Shown: positions 11,549 to 23,719, numbered from the stretch's first letter. The stretch: DNA of 64,000 bases from Torymus aiolomorphi (GCA_036365515.1 CM070877.1:66662522-66726521), one strand, 5' to 3'. Made by a program: numbers and translations. The notes: generated from the letters alone by a model not told the origin.

Positions 11549-11604
11549 ACAGAATGAATTAAATTATCTTGTGTACTCATTATTTCATCGATTTCCTTAA
11601 GAAA

Positions 11605-11616
11605 TTTATACTTAAT
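11605..11616 (+). repeat. Right target-site duplication of the Penelope composite
   Basis: TTTATACTTAAT, identical to 5998-6009. Confidence 0.8.
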
Positions 11617-12044
11617 ATTTAATTTGAATTAGCGTGTGAAGACACGACCTCTAATTTATCAACGTCTCAGGCAAATCGTAATAATTACTACGAATGTAGA
11701 ACAGGTTAGACCTGAGTGACAATTTTTTAATCTTTATAACAGAATTGAGTCATATAAAGACATTACTCTGTGCATCGAGGTGCACTAGATTCAAAATCAG
11801 ATAATTGAATGATATAGAATCTAAACAAAAAGTAATCACTAAAAATCGCAGATAGGCCTGAATGCCAAATTTCCATTATACAATGATTACACAAGTTAAA
11901 ACTTTACAACCGCACGTTATAAGGGCACCATAGCAAAAACAGTATTAAAAAACTATGAGCTTCAAACAGCATAAACTTGATCATCAAATTATAATAAATA
12001 TTGATATAACTTATATAAACAATATGTGCAAACTATACGTGTAT
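11617..12044. other. No gene seen
   Basis: AT-rich DNA between the Penelope element and the Helitron remnant; no coding or repeat structure recognised. Confidence 0.5.
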
Positions 12045-12140
12045 ACTTTTTAAATTCTTTTTTGAAGTTACTCTTGAAAGTGTTACATATAATTGGCCGT
12101 GGCTAAAAACTGGATTTGGTATACTCCAACTTTATTAAAC
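12045..12140 (-). pseudogene. Helitron helicase fragment, C-terminal motif VI
   Basis: The minus strand reads NPVFSHGQLYVTLSRVTSKK, the C-terminal signature of PIF1-type helicases in Helitrons (HGQLYVALSR). This arginine-containing motif contacts ATP in SF1 helicases. Only about 30 codons survive. With 13162-13610 on the same strand it makes up the tail of one helicase, with the intervening part lost or replaced. Confidence 0.75.
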
Positions 12141-12452
12141 TGCATTTAATTAATATAATAACATCTTCTATTTTTAAGCTTTTATAATTCAATCTTCATC
12201 ATTCAAACCGGATTATTCTACTATGGATGCTGTTGTTACGTATTTACTTTTGACTTTAATATTCGTTGTCAGTAATAAATATTATATAATAAATTTTTAT
12301 TTAATACAGTCTACATAATTACTTGAAACTGAAGATGTCCGCCAAGTCTGTTGAGTTTAAAATTTGTCAACAAATTTGCTTAATAGAATTTATACATATT
12401 AGTATTATTATATATAAATCACATTATAAAATATCGATTAGTTTAATCGAAA

Positions 12453-12957
12453 ATGACAAAAGCGATAAAAAAAATGAAAAGACAGGCACGTAGTGAAGAA
12501 TACAATACTAAGATAAATGAAGAAAGGAAACAAAAGAAACTCTTAAAAAAGAAACATTAAATAGAGTAAAAATTGAAGAAGCTAAATGGACTAAAACAAA
12601 AGTATTAAAATAAAAAATTAATAGGTAGAAAAGAAGTGCAGAAGAAAAAGAAGAATTAAATATAATAAGAAGAACAAAAGCAAAAACATTAACTATTTCT
12701 GCTACCTTTATTTTGATTTTGATAAAAATATTATTACTGAAAATTGTTTAGGAGAAATTAATGAGATATGTGTATTTTGTCAAGCCAAACATTTTAAATT
12801 TGAACTAACAGTTGACAAACAATTTCAAAATTGTTGCAACAGAGGGAATGTAAATTTGTCGGACAGTATTTCTTATTCAGAACGTTTAAAACAATTGATT
12901 CTTAGAAATACTCCTGAAAGTAAATATTTTAGACGTGTAAGACAATATATAATAATG
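12453..12957 (+). pseudogene. Helitron Rep/helicase N-terminal fragment
   Basis: A lysine/arginine-rich start (MTKAIKKMKRQARSEEYN) is followed after frame changes by LGEINEICVFCQAKHFKFE and then a QNCCNRGNVNL block (near 12750-12860). This is the zinc-binding N-terminal region of Helitron replicases, followed by YFRRVRQY. Helitrons transpose by rolling circle using the Rep and helicase domains. Orientation is opposite to the two helicase fragments at 12045-12140 and 13162-13610, so the element is rearranged. Several frameshifts. Confidence 0.75.
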
Positions 12958-13161
12958 CACTTGCTTCCGCCAGTTTTGGAGCAAAAGGAGGGGGGTTTCT
13001 AAGGCCGGTTTTTGGCCCAAATTTATTTTCGCCCAAAAAATCTGAAAACTTTTTTTTTTTGTATCTACTAATAATATTGAGTCGATTCCGCCCTAAACTG
13101 GCTGGTTCCCCTACTCCCCCCTTCCCCACACGGCACTTCAATTCATTAATTTTTGTACTAT

Positions 13162-13610
13162 TTATCGAGTACCATTACAAAGACCATCATTCAGATTAAT
13201 ATTTCGAAGAAGAATTACTATAGTACCCTGTTTCAATTGCAATTTATGAGACGGTAAGCTATTTGGTGTTAATGAATTCAAAAATTCCACTGGTAAAGTT
13301 TCTTCTAAATTTTGATCATTATCATCTATAGATGAATCAATACTAATGTACTCTTTTACATCTCCTTCTATTTTTAATAATATTTCATTATTAATATTGT
13401 GTACATCTACGTTTTTCGGAGCTAAAATTGCTTTCTTGCGAATCTCCTCGTCATTGACATTCAATTTTTTACCAATATTTCTGTCATTATATCTTGGTTC
13501 AGTAAAAATTGTTCTGGAATTTGAATTGTTTCATTCTCCACTTCAAAATCACAGAAATATTTGTCATCGCCAATATTTAAGCGCCATTATTTGAATTTCA
13601 AATCACTGTC
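13162..13610 (-). pseudogene. Helitron PIF1-type helicase, middle fragment
   Basis: The minus strand shows NIGDDKYF, then EETIQIP-like, then AILAPKNVDVHNIN, then EYISIDSSIDD, PVEFLNSLTPNSLPSHKLQLK and IVILLRNINLNDGLCNGTR. These are in the order found in Helitron helicases. The 101-codon open stretch ends at 13162. Upstream codons are in other frames. The Rep half of this copy is not seen on this strand. Confidence 0.82.
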
Positions 13611-14720
13611 ATCTACTATAAGATTCTCTTTTAAAGATTGTAACGTTGCACTTCGTCATCCCCGTGCAACTGTCACAACTTATTTGTTGAACAGGATCCG
13701 GAGGCTGACGCTCCGACTGCCGCGGAGTCGGTGGGAGGTCGACTCCTGTGCTGAGAGGAAATGTAGGAAAATGCGCTCGTAAATGATCACTCACAAATCA
13801 CTATTGACTCTCCCTTTATTCATTGATAAAACACATGACATTACCAGACAATAAAACGGCAAGTTACTGGATGCCGCGCACCACGTGCGCGGCCTCGCTA
13901 TGGGAGTCCGCGTGGACTCCGCACTCTATGGCGTGAGAATGATCGCCGTGCGCTGGCAATTTCTCAGCGTTCACAGCGATACTAATCCTCGCTCTCTCTA
14001 TCGCACGAGAGCGGGCCATCTCGGCCAAATCTAGGGCTTCTTGCCTGTCTCGCGAGAGACGCTGCTAAGCTGGGCTGCCGCGCTCGCCGCTCCGCTGTCT
14101 TGACGCTACTACTGCTGCTAGGGCATCCCCTCAGGTGATTGTGACTGCGCGGTTTGGCTGTTCGGTAGAGGCAGCTACTGGTCGAAGCGTCGGCGGCAGC
14201 TGATCGTAGAGGTAGCCGAGAAGCGTCGCTACCCTGGAGCCTTATTCAGTAACTCTAAACGTACGCTCCATCTTCGTTAAATCGGAAAAAATAATGTACT
14301 GCGCATGCGCAGTACAAATTAACGACAATTTTTAACGCATATCGACAGCGTTATGTATTTTAACACAAGCGTAAAGCGCAAAAAGACATTTATCGTCGCG
14401 TTAAATACAATATAACGCAAATCTATGAAGACACATGAAAAGTGTCTTTATGATCATAAGAATGCGCGTACTTTTACTTTTTGTTGTTTAATACATTAAC
14501 ATCCAAATTTAGAAATGTAAGTGTTTCTATAGAAAATTCAATCAATGTATTTTGAAGTTATTTCACAAAATTCATCCACTTAGAAATAATTGGAGTAAAT
14601 AAATTATAATAAGCCATGAATGAATTTAGGTGGAACAATCTACGTGCCAAGAAATTGGCAATGGGTTTTTTCAATACAACAATATTTTTATGTTTCGTAT
14701 ATTTTTATTATGAAATTACT
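13611..14720. other. GC-rich stretch without a recognised gene
   Basis: 13,630-14,260 is clearly GC-richer than its surroundings, with CG-rich runs and no protein I recognise. It could be an LTR or promoter-like element, but no paired terminal repeat was found. 14,260-14,720 is the AT-rich 3' flank of the Harbinger transposase and holds a 20-bp palindrome at 14296-14315. Confidence 0.4.
14296..14315. promoter_or_regulatory. 20-bp perfect palindrome with NRF1/Ewg-type core
   Basis: GTACTGCGCATGCGCAGTAC is its own reverse complement. The central TGCGCATGCGCA is the consensus site of NRF-1 (Erect wing in flies). It lies about 400 bp beyond the stop of the Harbinger transposase, possibly near the end of that element. 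Function is inferred from the motif only. Confidence 0.45.
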
Positions 14721-17700
14721 CTATATATAATGTTCATTAATTAACCGCTGTCTTTCATTGATACCTGCAATATAATCAAAATTTTGTGGATCTATTTCTT
14801 CGTCATTATATTGCATGTCGTTTGGAATAAGGTCTTCCAACTCAATCGGTGTCCTATAAAAAATAAATTTACATATTAAATTTCATTTTATAAGTTGAAG
14901 TTAAGGCGATTTCGAAACCGATTACAGATTCCTATACCCTATTCTACGTTATCTGAATTTATTTTAAGATTTTTCAAAATCATCTCAGTCATCCCGTGTT
15001 CGTAATGGCTTCACGAATACCGCATGATGAAATTTTTTAGAAAAGATAAAAATTCGAGAAAAGTAACGAAAAATAGTAAAATACCCGTAACAATATCATT
15101 TTAAATGTAGACTGCGACACTCCTTTAATGCAAATGCATTTTATATAATTACCCATTAAACGAAAATTATGCAAAATCACACAAGCTGTTATTATTTTTG
15201 CCACCTTTTCCGGATCATAAAATAATTTTCGTGCCCGTTTTATCGCCATCCATATATTAGTTAATAGGCCAAATGTCTGTTCAACTTTACAACGAGTTGA
15301 CACATGCTCTCTGGTATATCTAGCTTCCGGAGAACCATCTGGGGCATTTAATATGGGCGTAAGCAAAATGGGAGATAGATTATACCCACTATCTCCTAAT
15401 AAAATTTAATTCGTTATTATTTGGATTTATTATTTCATGAAGCATTTCACTGAGAAAAAATGTTGTTACTTTTAAAATACGTATAGTGCAATAAAAGTTA
15501 CTATATTACAGTTGTAATCACGCGGTAATAATGATTGACACTACTATAATATAGTATACTTTACTAATGAAACAGAGAATTTTTAAATATATTTCAACTA
15601 CTAAACGATTTAATCTATGTACATTTTTCTCAGTGTACTTTATATAGAATTTTTTACCAAGAAGATAATAATATCCTTCTGTGGCTACAATATCTGGATT
15701 ATTTCTCAATGATTCGTAATAATCCTTTGCTTCGCTGAAATTCCACACAAAGCGATCTGTGTTGCTGCCAGGACACATTCGTACAGATCATATAATATAA
15801 CGATTATCTACTATCTTGATACAGAAAATCAGAAATATATTTTATTATACATTTAAGTACTTCTTTCAACACCTGCACGAAACATAGCTTTTCTTATGTC
15901 CAAACGTTGCGTAGAGAGCCGCGCATTCCGATCGTGATTTGTTAAAGTATGAAAAATAGTTCATTGTACAACAAGGGGACGAAATAAACTATTTTTAGCA
16001 AGGGTGAGGTGTTCAACACGAGTTGGAGTCGAGGGTGTCGAAGGCGCCTGAGACAAAATGCACGATCGGCTACCCAATATTTATGAATAGAAAAAAGGCC
16101 CTTCCGTGCAATTGTTGTTAAAAATTCGGTATGTAATACGGGAAAGTAGCTATTTCAGGCTTAGGTGAGGTATGTTGTCAGCACAAGCTTCAAATATCTC
16201 ATTTTATCCCTTATAATATACTATGTTATTACGTACATGGGTCATTTGCAAAAAAAAATGGCAACTATTTAATTAGTTTATTTTGGTGAGTACCGTCATT
16301 CTTAAAATTTAAAAAATGCATAACCTTCCTATAATTTCAATTTTTTATAAGTTCCTCATAAAATCTAAGTAATAATACCTATTACTATTACTGATGTGAA
16401 AGTGAGTAGATATTTTATGAAGAACTTATAAAAAAATTGAAATTACAAAAAGTTTATGCATTTTTTAAATTTCAAGAATGACGGTACTCACCAAAATAAA
16501 CTAATTAAATAGTTGCCATTTTTTGCAAATGACTCATATATTATAAGATTACATAGATGGGTTATTAAAATCTTACCACTTGTACATTGAGCGAAGATGC
16601 TGCTTTATAATTATAGAAAGCCTCCTCGTTTTCCCTTGGTCTTATACATGCTACTAAGAAGCAATCGATCAATCCAATTATTCTTGGTATCCGTATAGTT
16701 TCTCTAAAACTTCAAAGCATTCAATCTCAGTATTTTATTATTTAATATTGATTGAATAATAATAAGTGGATGCTGTAGTCAATCGATGTGTGTCATGTGC
16801 TTGATGTACAACTTGCTGATCAGCTGCATGTCTTGAGCTACTTGCTGAGCTACTTACTGATCTTACAAAGACTAAAAGTTATGCTGTTATCGCTCCAGTG
16901 GAAAACTCACATAAAATTAATCGTATTAAATCAAAATATAACATGTTAGAAATGTTTTTAACAATATACATTAGTATTTAATGAAGGTTGTAAGTAATTT
17001 AACATTAAAAACAATGTATATTGATAAAAAAGATTGTACTAATGCACATTGTACCTCAGATCTGATACTTCAATTTACTTTTACATTATGAATTTTGTAT
17101 AAATTTTTCATTAAAGCTACAACAACTGGATGAAGAATTTAATCTATCCGTAATACTTTTTTAAGTATAATATAACAATATTTTATAGCACTGTGTGACC
17201 TAAGCCCGCACCTGAGTAGTATTTTTTGCACCGTGTTTATCGCATTCGCTGCGTTCGTGCGCTAACCTCACGGTGCAAAACAGCGCAACTTATGGCATGG
17301 ATAGGTCTGACAGCGGGCTTAGGTAGGCAGTGCTATAAAATTTTGTATGATACTGGTGACCTAAGTAGCACTCTGCACGGCGTGACTAGGACCATCGCTA
17401 CGCTCAGGCCCTATAATATTCATGTAAGTATTTTTTTACCACGTATAAGCACTATTAATAACTTCTCTCTCTCTCTATATATATATATTGACATAAAATT
17501 TTTAATGAATATGGCTCAAATTAATACATATACGCTTAAACTAATATTCGCTTGATGCTAATGGTTTTTAAAATTATGATAATATTTAAATTCAAAACTG
17601 GTATGTTTTATAACATAAAATACATGTTGATCTTGTTAAAATAGTTCTTTTATACGATAGAAAAGTGCAGCGTGTATACATTTAAAGTTTCTATATGTAT

Positions 17701-19147
17701 TTGTTTTTCTATCACAGAATTGTTATTGATACAAAAGAAATGTTACGCATAGATCAAGAGTCACTCAGTATCAAGAAGATCAATAAGACCAGTGATAAAA
17801 TTAATGCTTTTCTAAAAGCATTAGAAAAAATAACTGATTCGCATAGAAGGAATATATATTATTTAATTATCTGGATTAAATGCATTCATACTTCTTATGT
17901 AATTTTTTTGTTATATTTATTATTACTTTTAGTCTTTGCAAGTTCAGTAAGTAGCTGAACAAGTAACTATATAAATAAATCATTATCATTAGAGTAAGCA
18001 GCTATATAAGTGAATATAAGCTTATATAAAAACAAAAATATAAGTATCTACTTTTTTTAGTATTATTTAAAGGATTTCCTATGTAATTAATGCAATAATC
18101 GAATTCTGTCATTATTCAAGTAAAGTGTAAGTTGATATTAAAAATAATTACTTACCTATTTGAAACTTCTTCTCGTTCCTCTCTTGTCGCCGGTAATGCC
18201 ACATAATTATTTTTAAGTTCAATTATTGCATTCACCACTCTATCAATACACCCAGTTAGGGAAGCCTGGCTCATGGGGTGATTAAAATCGCTAGCCACAC
18301 CTTTCTGAAAAGCTCCCTCGGACAAAAAACGTAATACAGCTAATACCTGCAAATGCACTGGTATAGCTGAAATTCGCTGAACAGTTATTTGATTGCTCAA
18401 AATGTTGACCAACTCCAGAGCCAAATGAGGTCTTAATCTATAAAAAATTACAAACCTATTATCATTTTTGAAATATGATTTTTTTAAATATTATAGGTAT
18501 TACATTTTTCGTCACACAAGCACGATTTTCGCGTTTTTTTGACCTATTCTGAGGGCTAAAAGTAACCGTTTATAGATCGATGGGCAATAAAAATTGAGAA
18601 ATGCCCGCTGCTCGCCGTAGCGGGCAATAAAAACTGAAAAACGTCCGCTGCCCATCAGCCTCGATTTATAATTTAAAAAATGCGAAAAACAGTACCTCTG
18701 TTGCAAAATGTACTAAATTATATTCAATCAGACATTCAAATGACAACGCAATATATACTACACTACAAGTTCAAAACTTCAAATATACAAGTAATAGCGA
18801 AAAAGTTTAGCTACAAAGCGAAAATCAATACTTGTGTTACAAAAAATATGGTGTGCACCAAGGGCTAAGTGGGCTTTTGACCTCGTGTGCGCCTTCGGCT
18901 CGTGCTTGCTCGTCTTCGACTCGTACTGCAAACTCCACACACGGTCTAAAAAAGCCCACTTTACGCCCTTGGTACACAATATACTATTAGGCCACGCAAA
19001 CCTGTAGTGTTTCCGGAAATATTCTTCATCAAGGAGAAATGGATTCGATGCATCTCTCAATGCCCTTTTTAACTCTGCCATATTTCGTCTATCCTCTAGA
19101 CGATTTTCTTCATTAATGAAGAATCCAATAGCCACAGCAACATTCAT
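14721..19147 (-). CDS. PIF/Harbinger DDE transposase (HARBI1-like), multi-exon
   Basis: Splice-bounded segments give a Harbinger nuclease. Exon 1 from 19147 contains NPFLLDEEYFRKHYR. Exon 18437-18156 contains LRPHLALEL and VLAVLRFLSEGAFQ, a helix-turn-helix region. Exon 16703-16577 contains IPRIIGLIDCF, the first catalytic Asp. A segment near 15,800-15,640 has PGSNTDRF. An exon from 15394 has LLGDSGYN (second Asp) and KVEQTFGLL (the Glu), then VILHNF. The last exon 14853-14721 ends in a GINERQRLINEHYI tail. The enzyme excises and inserts the element at TWA-type sites together with its Myb-like partner at 20139-21478. Introns hold three small foldback elements. The exon 1/2 join and the PGS exon start are unresolved, so it may or may not be functional. 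Confidence 0.8.
16236..16538. mobile_element. 303-bp foldback MITE in a Harbinger intron
   Basis: The ends GGGTCATTTGCAAAA and inverse, with arms of about 110 bp, are nearly perfect inverted copies around a short AT-rich centre. TA on each side (16234-16235, 16539-16540) suggests a TA duplication. Confidence 0.75.
17184..17337. mobile_element. 154-bp MITE with TATAGCACTG-type inverted ends
   Basis: TATAGCACTG...TGACCTAAGCCCGC on the left is mirrored by GCGGGCTTAGGT...CAGTGCTATA on the right. An inner CACGGTGCAAAA pairs with TTTTTGCACCGTG. It lies in the large third intron of the Harbinger transposase. A related half (TGGTGACCTAAGT) follows near 17354. Confidence 0.65.
18849..18980. mobile_element. 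Small foldback MITE near the exon 1 border
   Basis: GTGTGCACCAAGGGCTAAGTG followed by GGCTTTT pairs with AAAAAGCCCACTTTACGCCCTTGGTACAC; arms of about 28 bp surround a 75-bp loop. It sits just inside the first intron of the Harbinger transposase and may have disturbed the original exon 1 donor. Confidence 0.6.
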
Positions 19148-20138
19148 TTTTCTTGCAATCGTGCAATCGTGCAAGATTATATTATTTAAGTGAATTTTAC
19201 AAAAATTAAATATTTTTTTATTTTAATTACAACTAGTAATTAATAATTATTGTTATGCACGTTTGGTATTAAAAAAAAATCTATAATGCATCAAAATATC
19301 AAAGATAAAAATCCCAACGATCTCCTTACAGCCAAGTATCAGAATAGAGCGCCAGTCTGCGAAAATAACCTCTCTCTTGCCCCGCGTCACAAACAATTCT
19401 GTTTTCCTTAAATTTTAAATCAATCGCGATTGTCTATAGATATCCATCGGTTGTACGCATGTGGTACACTGTAAGAAACTTCCATCAATGTGTTTGCAAA
19501 TAGTGTAGTGGGAAAAGAAGGACATACCTTTCAAGGATTCGTGCTGCTTGGGATATTTGACTCAGGACTTTAATATTATGGCGTTCAATGAAAATGTTGG
19601 CCTTTATTTTGTTTTTGAAAATTCTAAGAAGGTCTTGTTTACGTTTCGTTCCTTCACATTCTTGAATATTGTCCAGTATCGGTTTCCTTAATTATATAAT
19701 TATATTCTGCTTTCCTTAATTTTTAAATCGATCGCGATCGTCTGTAGATACGCATAGGCCGTACGCATGTGGTCATAAACTTGGTCAGAACACAAACAGT
19801 GCTGCTTGGGCTATTTCACTAAGGACTTGAACATTATGGCTTTCAATGAAAATTTTACGTAAGTGAATTTTACAAAAATTAAAAATTTTTATTTAAATGA
19901 CAACTAATGATTGATATATACGGATTATCTAGTAAGTAATTGATGTAGTATTATTTAAAATAATTCTCTATTACATTAAATAGTACAAAAACTATGTGTA
20001 AAAATTCATTTTAGGCGCGAGAAGTGTTTAAAATCTAATTTGACGCATTTTATGACAAAAACAAATAAAAACATTTATTCTAACACACAATTTTAAGAGT
20101 CCCATTTTAAATAATGTTCTAATAATGAAGTTTGATCA
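19148..20138. other. Divergent intergenic region of the Harbinger element with a tandem duplication
   Basis: No gene seen. Two diverged direct copies, about 19,390-19,615 and 19,690-19,860, share TTTTCCTTAA, a GTACGCATGTGGT block and a GTGCTGCTTGGG...TTCAATGAAAAT block. An AAGTGAATTTTACAAAAATT sequence recurs at 19,189 and 19,861. This spacer probably holds the promoters for both Harbinger genes, since they diverge from it. Confidence 0.6.
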
Positions 20139-21478
20139 TTGAAGTTTGACTGTTTATCTAGATTAAATAAAATTCGACCTTCCAAAATACAGATCGAATT
20201 AATGGTAGCGTTCATGGAAAGCCATACATTATTTGCAAGAAGTCAAATAACAACATTAGGACGCAGTGGCAAAGAAAAATATGACAAAAAATGGAACGAA
20301 TTGGCCAATATTTTGAATAACTACGAAGGAGCAACAAAAAATGTTTATGCTTGGAAAAAGGTGCATTTAAAAATATAGATAATTAATAAATTAAATTAAT
20401 TGCATTATTAAATTATCTTTTCTTTCAGACCTGGACCAACATGCGCTGTAATAGCAAACAAATAAAAGCGCAGTATATAAAAAGGTTTAAAGCCACCGGC
20501 AATATTCGGCCTGTAGCGCCGTTAAGTGAAATGGCTGATCGGATTTCAACTATTTTTGGAGCCTATGACAGCGGTCAAAATATATTGGACGAGATTGGAG
20601 TTCCAAAAATTAGAGAATCTCAAGAAGAATTAACAAAGTAATCTGATCAATGTATTTTTTGTTGTATTGTAAAAATTATTTTTATTACGAGGCTTTCACA
20701 TCGCGTAGTGAGGCCTTGACTCACTCTTTTTTCCTCCCCTCTTTTTTCCTCGGCGTTGCTTCTCGTCGCAATATCGGGAATAGTAGTCCATGATTACGCG
20801 GCTCTGCCCCCCCCTCGAAAGAGAGCGGGAGAGAGAGAGAGAGAGAGAGGCAGAGGCAAAGAAAGAGATAGAGAGAGAAATAGAGAAGTAGAGAATCATA
20901 AACGCATTTTAACAATTTTGAATAAGGACAAGCAGCAACCATCTTGCTCGAACGCAACACATGGGGAAGTATCATCAACTTCATCAGTACCACAACCTGC
21001 ATCCATTGCAATTCTGAAAGAAATGAATGAGAAATGCAATGCAAGTCAAGGATTTGCTTTTCTTTTAAACAATAATAAAAAAGACGTTAAACGAAAACTT
21101 GCTACAGAAACATCCTTCATTGACGTCGATTTGACCGTAGAAGACCAGGATGAAAACGCGCAAAACGGGAACGAGCCACCGAGAAAACTCCAGAAACAAG
21201 GTAAGTTGAAAAATGCATATGGGCAATTAAAAAATATTTTACAGTTATTCGTATCATTTTCAGGAGCCGGTTCAAATATAGAAATACTTGTAGACTACAT
21301 CGATAAGAGCAGTACATCGTTTGAAACCTACACATTGATGATAGTTGAACAATTAAAAGCAATAAAGGAAGCTATGGTTCAACTGAAAAACTTTACGCCT
21401 CCGATAGAACCACTGCAGTATACCATCCAACCGCAAACAAATGAACAGAATTTAGATTTAATTATCAGTTCTGCATGA
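20139..21478 (+). CDS. Harbinger Myb/SANT-like DNA-binding partner protein
   Basis: The first coding block (20139-20361) reads RPSKIQIELMVAFMESH...WNELANILNNYEGATKNVYAWKK, a Myb/SANT-like trihelix as in MSANTD-type Harbinger partners. It ends at AAAAAG|GTGCAT. The acceptor TTCTTTCAG (to about 20429) leads to TWTNMRCNSKQIKAQYIKRF. The next block (20,890-21,478) is a hydrophilic tail with a 63-bp possible intron at 21201-21263 (GTAAGT...TTTTCAG) that also stays open if retained. The partner brings the transposase to the nucleus and to element ends in characterised Harbingers. The exon join around 20,640-20,890 is obscured by an inserted-looking CT/GA-rich stretch. The ORF start is uncertain. 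Confidence 0.72.
20819..20890 (+). repeat. GA-rich microsatellite
   Basis: Runs of GAGAGA and AGAGAAATAGAG-type units; open in one frame by composition only. Confidence 0.85.
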
Positions 21479-22369
21479 CCTACTAAATGACCTACTAAAT
21501 GATAATCAAGACTAAATATGTTTAGTATCATGAGACATTTTATATTATATCATACGACATTTTTGTATGTTTCCCGGTTTATTGGATATTTTTTTGTGAA
21601 CAATGTAAACGAGATCAAAATAGACGCGATGCATTTCTAAGTCGTACTTTAGAAAATGAAATGACGATAGTAATTACAAAAAAAAGATTAGAATTCCAAT
21701 TGGCTTATCAGGCAACGGACTACTTGGAGTTCGAATTCAAAGATATTTTATATTAGTTTTTCAAAAGAAGATATTATGTATTAATAATCTCAATCAGTCT
21801 TTTATTTGTTTAAAACTGTATTCAGAATGAATAATTTAAGTTTAATAAATTACAAGATAAAAGTTATACTTGTGTACATGTAAATAATAATAAAAATGTA
21901 ATAAATAAATATTTTGTTGTATATAATGTTGTAATTAGTAAAATTTATCTATGCAAAAAATAAATATTTTTAATACTATTTATTTATAGTTCATCACCTT
22001 GGATAGTATACCGAGTCTCTGCTCATTCTGGTCCTCTCTGAGGGAGTGAAAGATTGCTAGAAATGACTTATAATAATAGGAATAAACATTTAATTTATTG
22101 ATTTTTACATGTAGTAAGGCTTTGCATTTTAAAATAACTTTTATAGCTTTAAATAACTCATCGTTTTAAGACCTCACGTGAATAGTTTCATCATTTTATT
22201 CTTTTGTTAATTATTTTTCGAACGAAGATCATTTCGACACCTAATCAAAGCAATCTTGTAAAATTGATAATTTTATGATGAGAATGTACTTTGATTGATT
22301 TCCAATGGAATAATCTTAAAAAATGCGCCAAAAAAATGTTCCTTAATTTAATAGAGGATTAAAAAGTTT
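21479..22369. other. No gene seen; between Harbinger and the LINE
   Basis: AT-rich. I looked for a right-hand Harbinger terminal repeat matching 14.2-14.3 kb and did not find one. Confidence 0.45.
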
Positions 22370-22477
22370 CGCCAAGATGGCGTCGGAAGGCTGCCTTCCG
22401 GAGAGCCTCCTGATAAAAATCTAAAATTAGTGTATAAATGCCACCCAGAAAGGAAAGTGTAACTTGTAGTTTGCATA

Positions 22478-23719
22478 GTGTGCGAAAACGTGTACCATAA
22501 AAGTGATTATGAAAAGTGTAAAGACAAAAAATATATAAGTAATCTATTAGTGATATGTCCAGACCACGTGGAGCTTAATATAACCTTAAAAAATCAAGAA
22601 ACTAAACTCTGTGAAGCAGCTAAAATATTAATTGCGCAAATTAAAAGTGAAAAGGAGGAACAAATAAAACATAAAATATTAAATGAAATATCTATTATCT
22701 CTGATAGTGTACATAAATCAGTAGATAATGAAAAACTACTAAACGTTACGATGCTAACTGAAAATGCTGAACTGGAAAATCAACATCAAATTGAAATTCA
22801 ACTACTAAGACAATTAAATCAAGAACTAATGGAAAAAAACGACATATTGAAGCAATTAATAAAAAAGGATAAAAATGACCAGGAGATGGAAATAAAGCAA
22901 CATAACCAAAAAACATATGCAGAAGTAGCAACTAACAAACTAGCAATTAAAAACAAAAGAATACCGAAAATAATTGTGAAAAATCTTAAAAAGGACATTA
23001 AAAATCCACATGACTTTAAGAAAAAGGTATGTGACGTTTTAATAAAAGAAAAAGATATACAGATGAAACAACTAAAAGTAGTGAACAACAATGAAATTGA
23101 GATTATAAGTATGAATGAAAAAAGTGCTAAAGTAACAATTGAATTACTCTCAAAAAAACTATCTAACAATTATAAAACATTTATTGAAAAAATTGAATCC
23201 CCGAAGATGAAAATAGTTGGTGTAGACAACTATACTAATATGAATATAGAAGAGCTGGAAGAGGACTTAAATAAAAGAAATTTTATTGGATATCAAGATA
23301 AGTGTAAGATACTAAATATAGACAAAAATAAGATTACAAACAAGACAACCATAATAATTGAAGTTCCAAGAGAGCTATATAAACATATTAGTGACAATCA
23401 AAATAGAAACTTCATTGGATATCAAAGCTGTAAGGTATGGGATTTAATAAACATCAAGCCCTGCTTAAACTGTGGAAGATTTGGACATAACATATGGAAA
23501 CGCAAAAACACTCTATGCTGCTTAAAATGTGCAGGTCCGCATATGACTTTGCAATGTGATAATAACCCATCCAACATTACATGTGTCAATTGTTTTTACA
23601 GCAACTCGAAATATAACATAAATTTCGAGGTTAAACATATGGCCAATGACACAGAGAAATGTACAATATTTAAGAATAAGCTCAATAGGTATATAGATAT
23701 GACTAATTATCCTATATGA
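22478..23719 (+). pseudogene. LINE ORF1: PHD-like finger, coiled coil, zinc knuckles
   Basis: An N-terminal CENVYHKSDYEKC...ICPDH block looks like the tail of a PHD-type finger. The first half of the finger (near 22,437-22,477) is in another frame. A long charged helix (about residues 40-140) is followed by an RRM-like middle and C-terminal zinc knuckles. The second knuckle (CLKCAGPHMTLQC) is complete. The first (CLNCGRFGH then KRKN) has lost its last Cys. The protein would coat element RNA and help target-primed reverse transcription. The gene is open over about 413 codons but its start is frameshifted. Confidence 0.75.

Larger units (their letters stand above)
6010..11604 (+). mobile_element. 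Composite Penelope-like retroelement (inverted truncated copy plus forward copy)
   Basis: Two copies of one family are joined head to head. A minus-strand copy (6010 to about 7505) is truncated at its 5' end inside the RT region. A plus-strand copy (about 7509-11604) starts with the element's pseudo-LTR and runs to its 3' end. Their 3' regions (6010-6740 and 10900-11604) are inverted copies of each other, including an AT-rich stretch of repeated AATAATAAATTAACAC-like units. A 12-bp duplication flanks the whole, so it landed as one event. Inverted, 5'-truncated partners and pseudo-LTRs are typical of Penelope-like elements. The forward copy carries a TTAA foldback insertion at 9532-10208. Confidence 0.85.

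Noticed and set aside
13611..14260. Solo LTR
   Set aside because: GC-rich block lacks a convincing TG...CA border with a target duplication, so left as unassigned.
20696..21044. Ser/Leu-rich minus-strand ORFs over the GA tract
   Set aside because: Translation of the CT side of the microsatellite.
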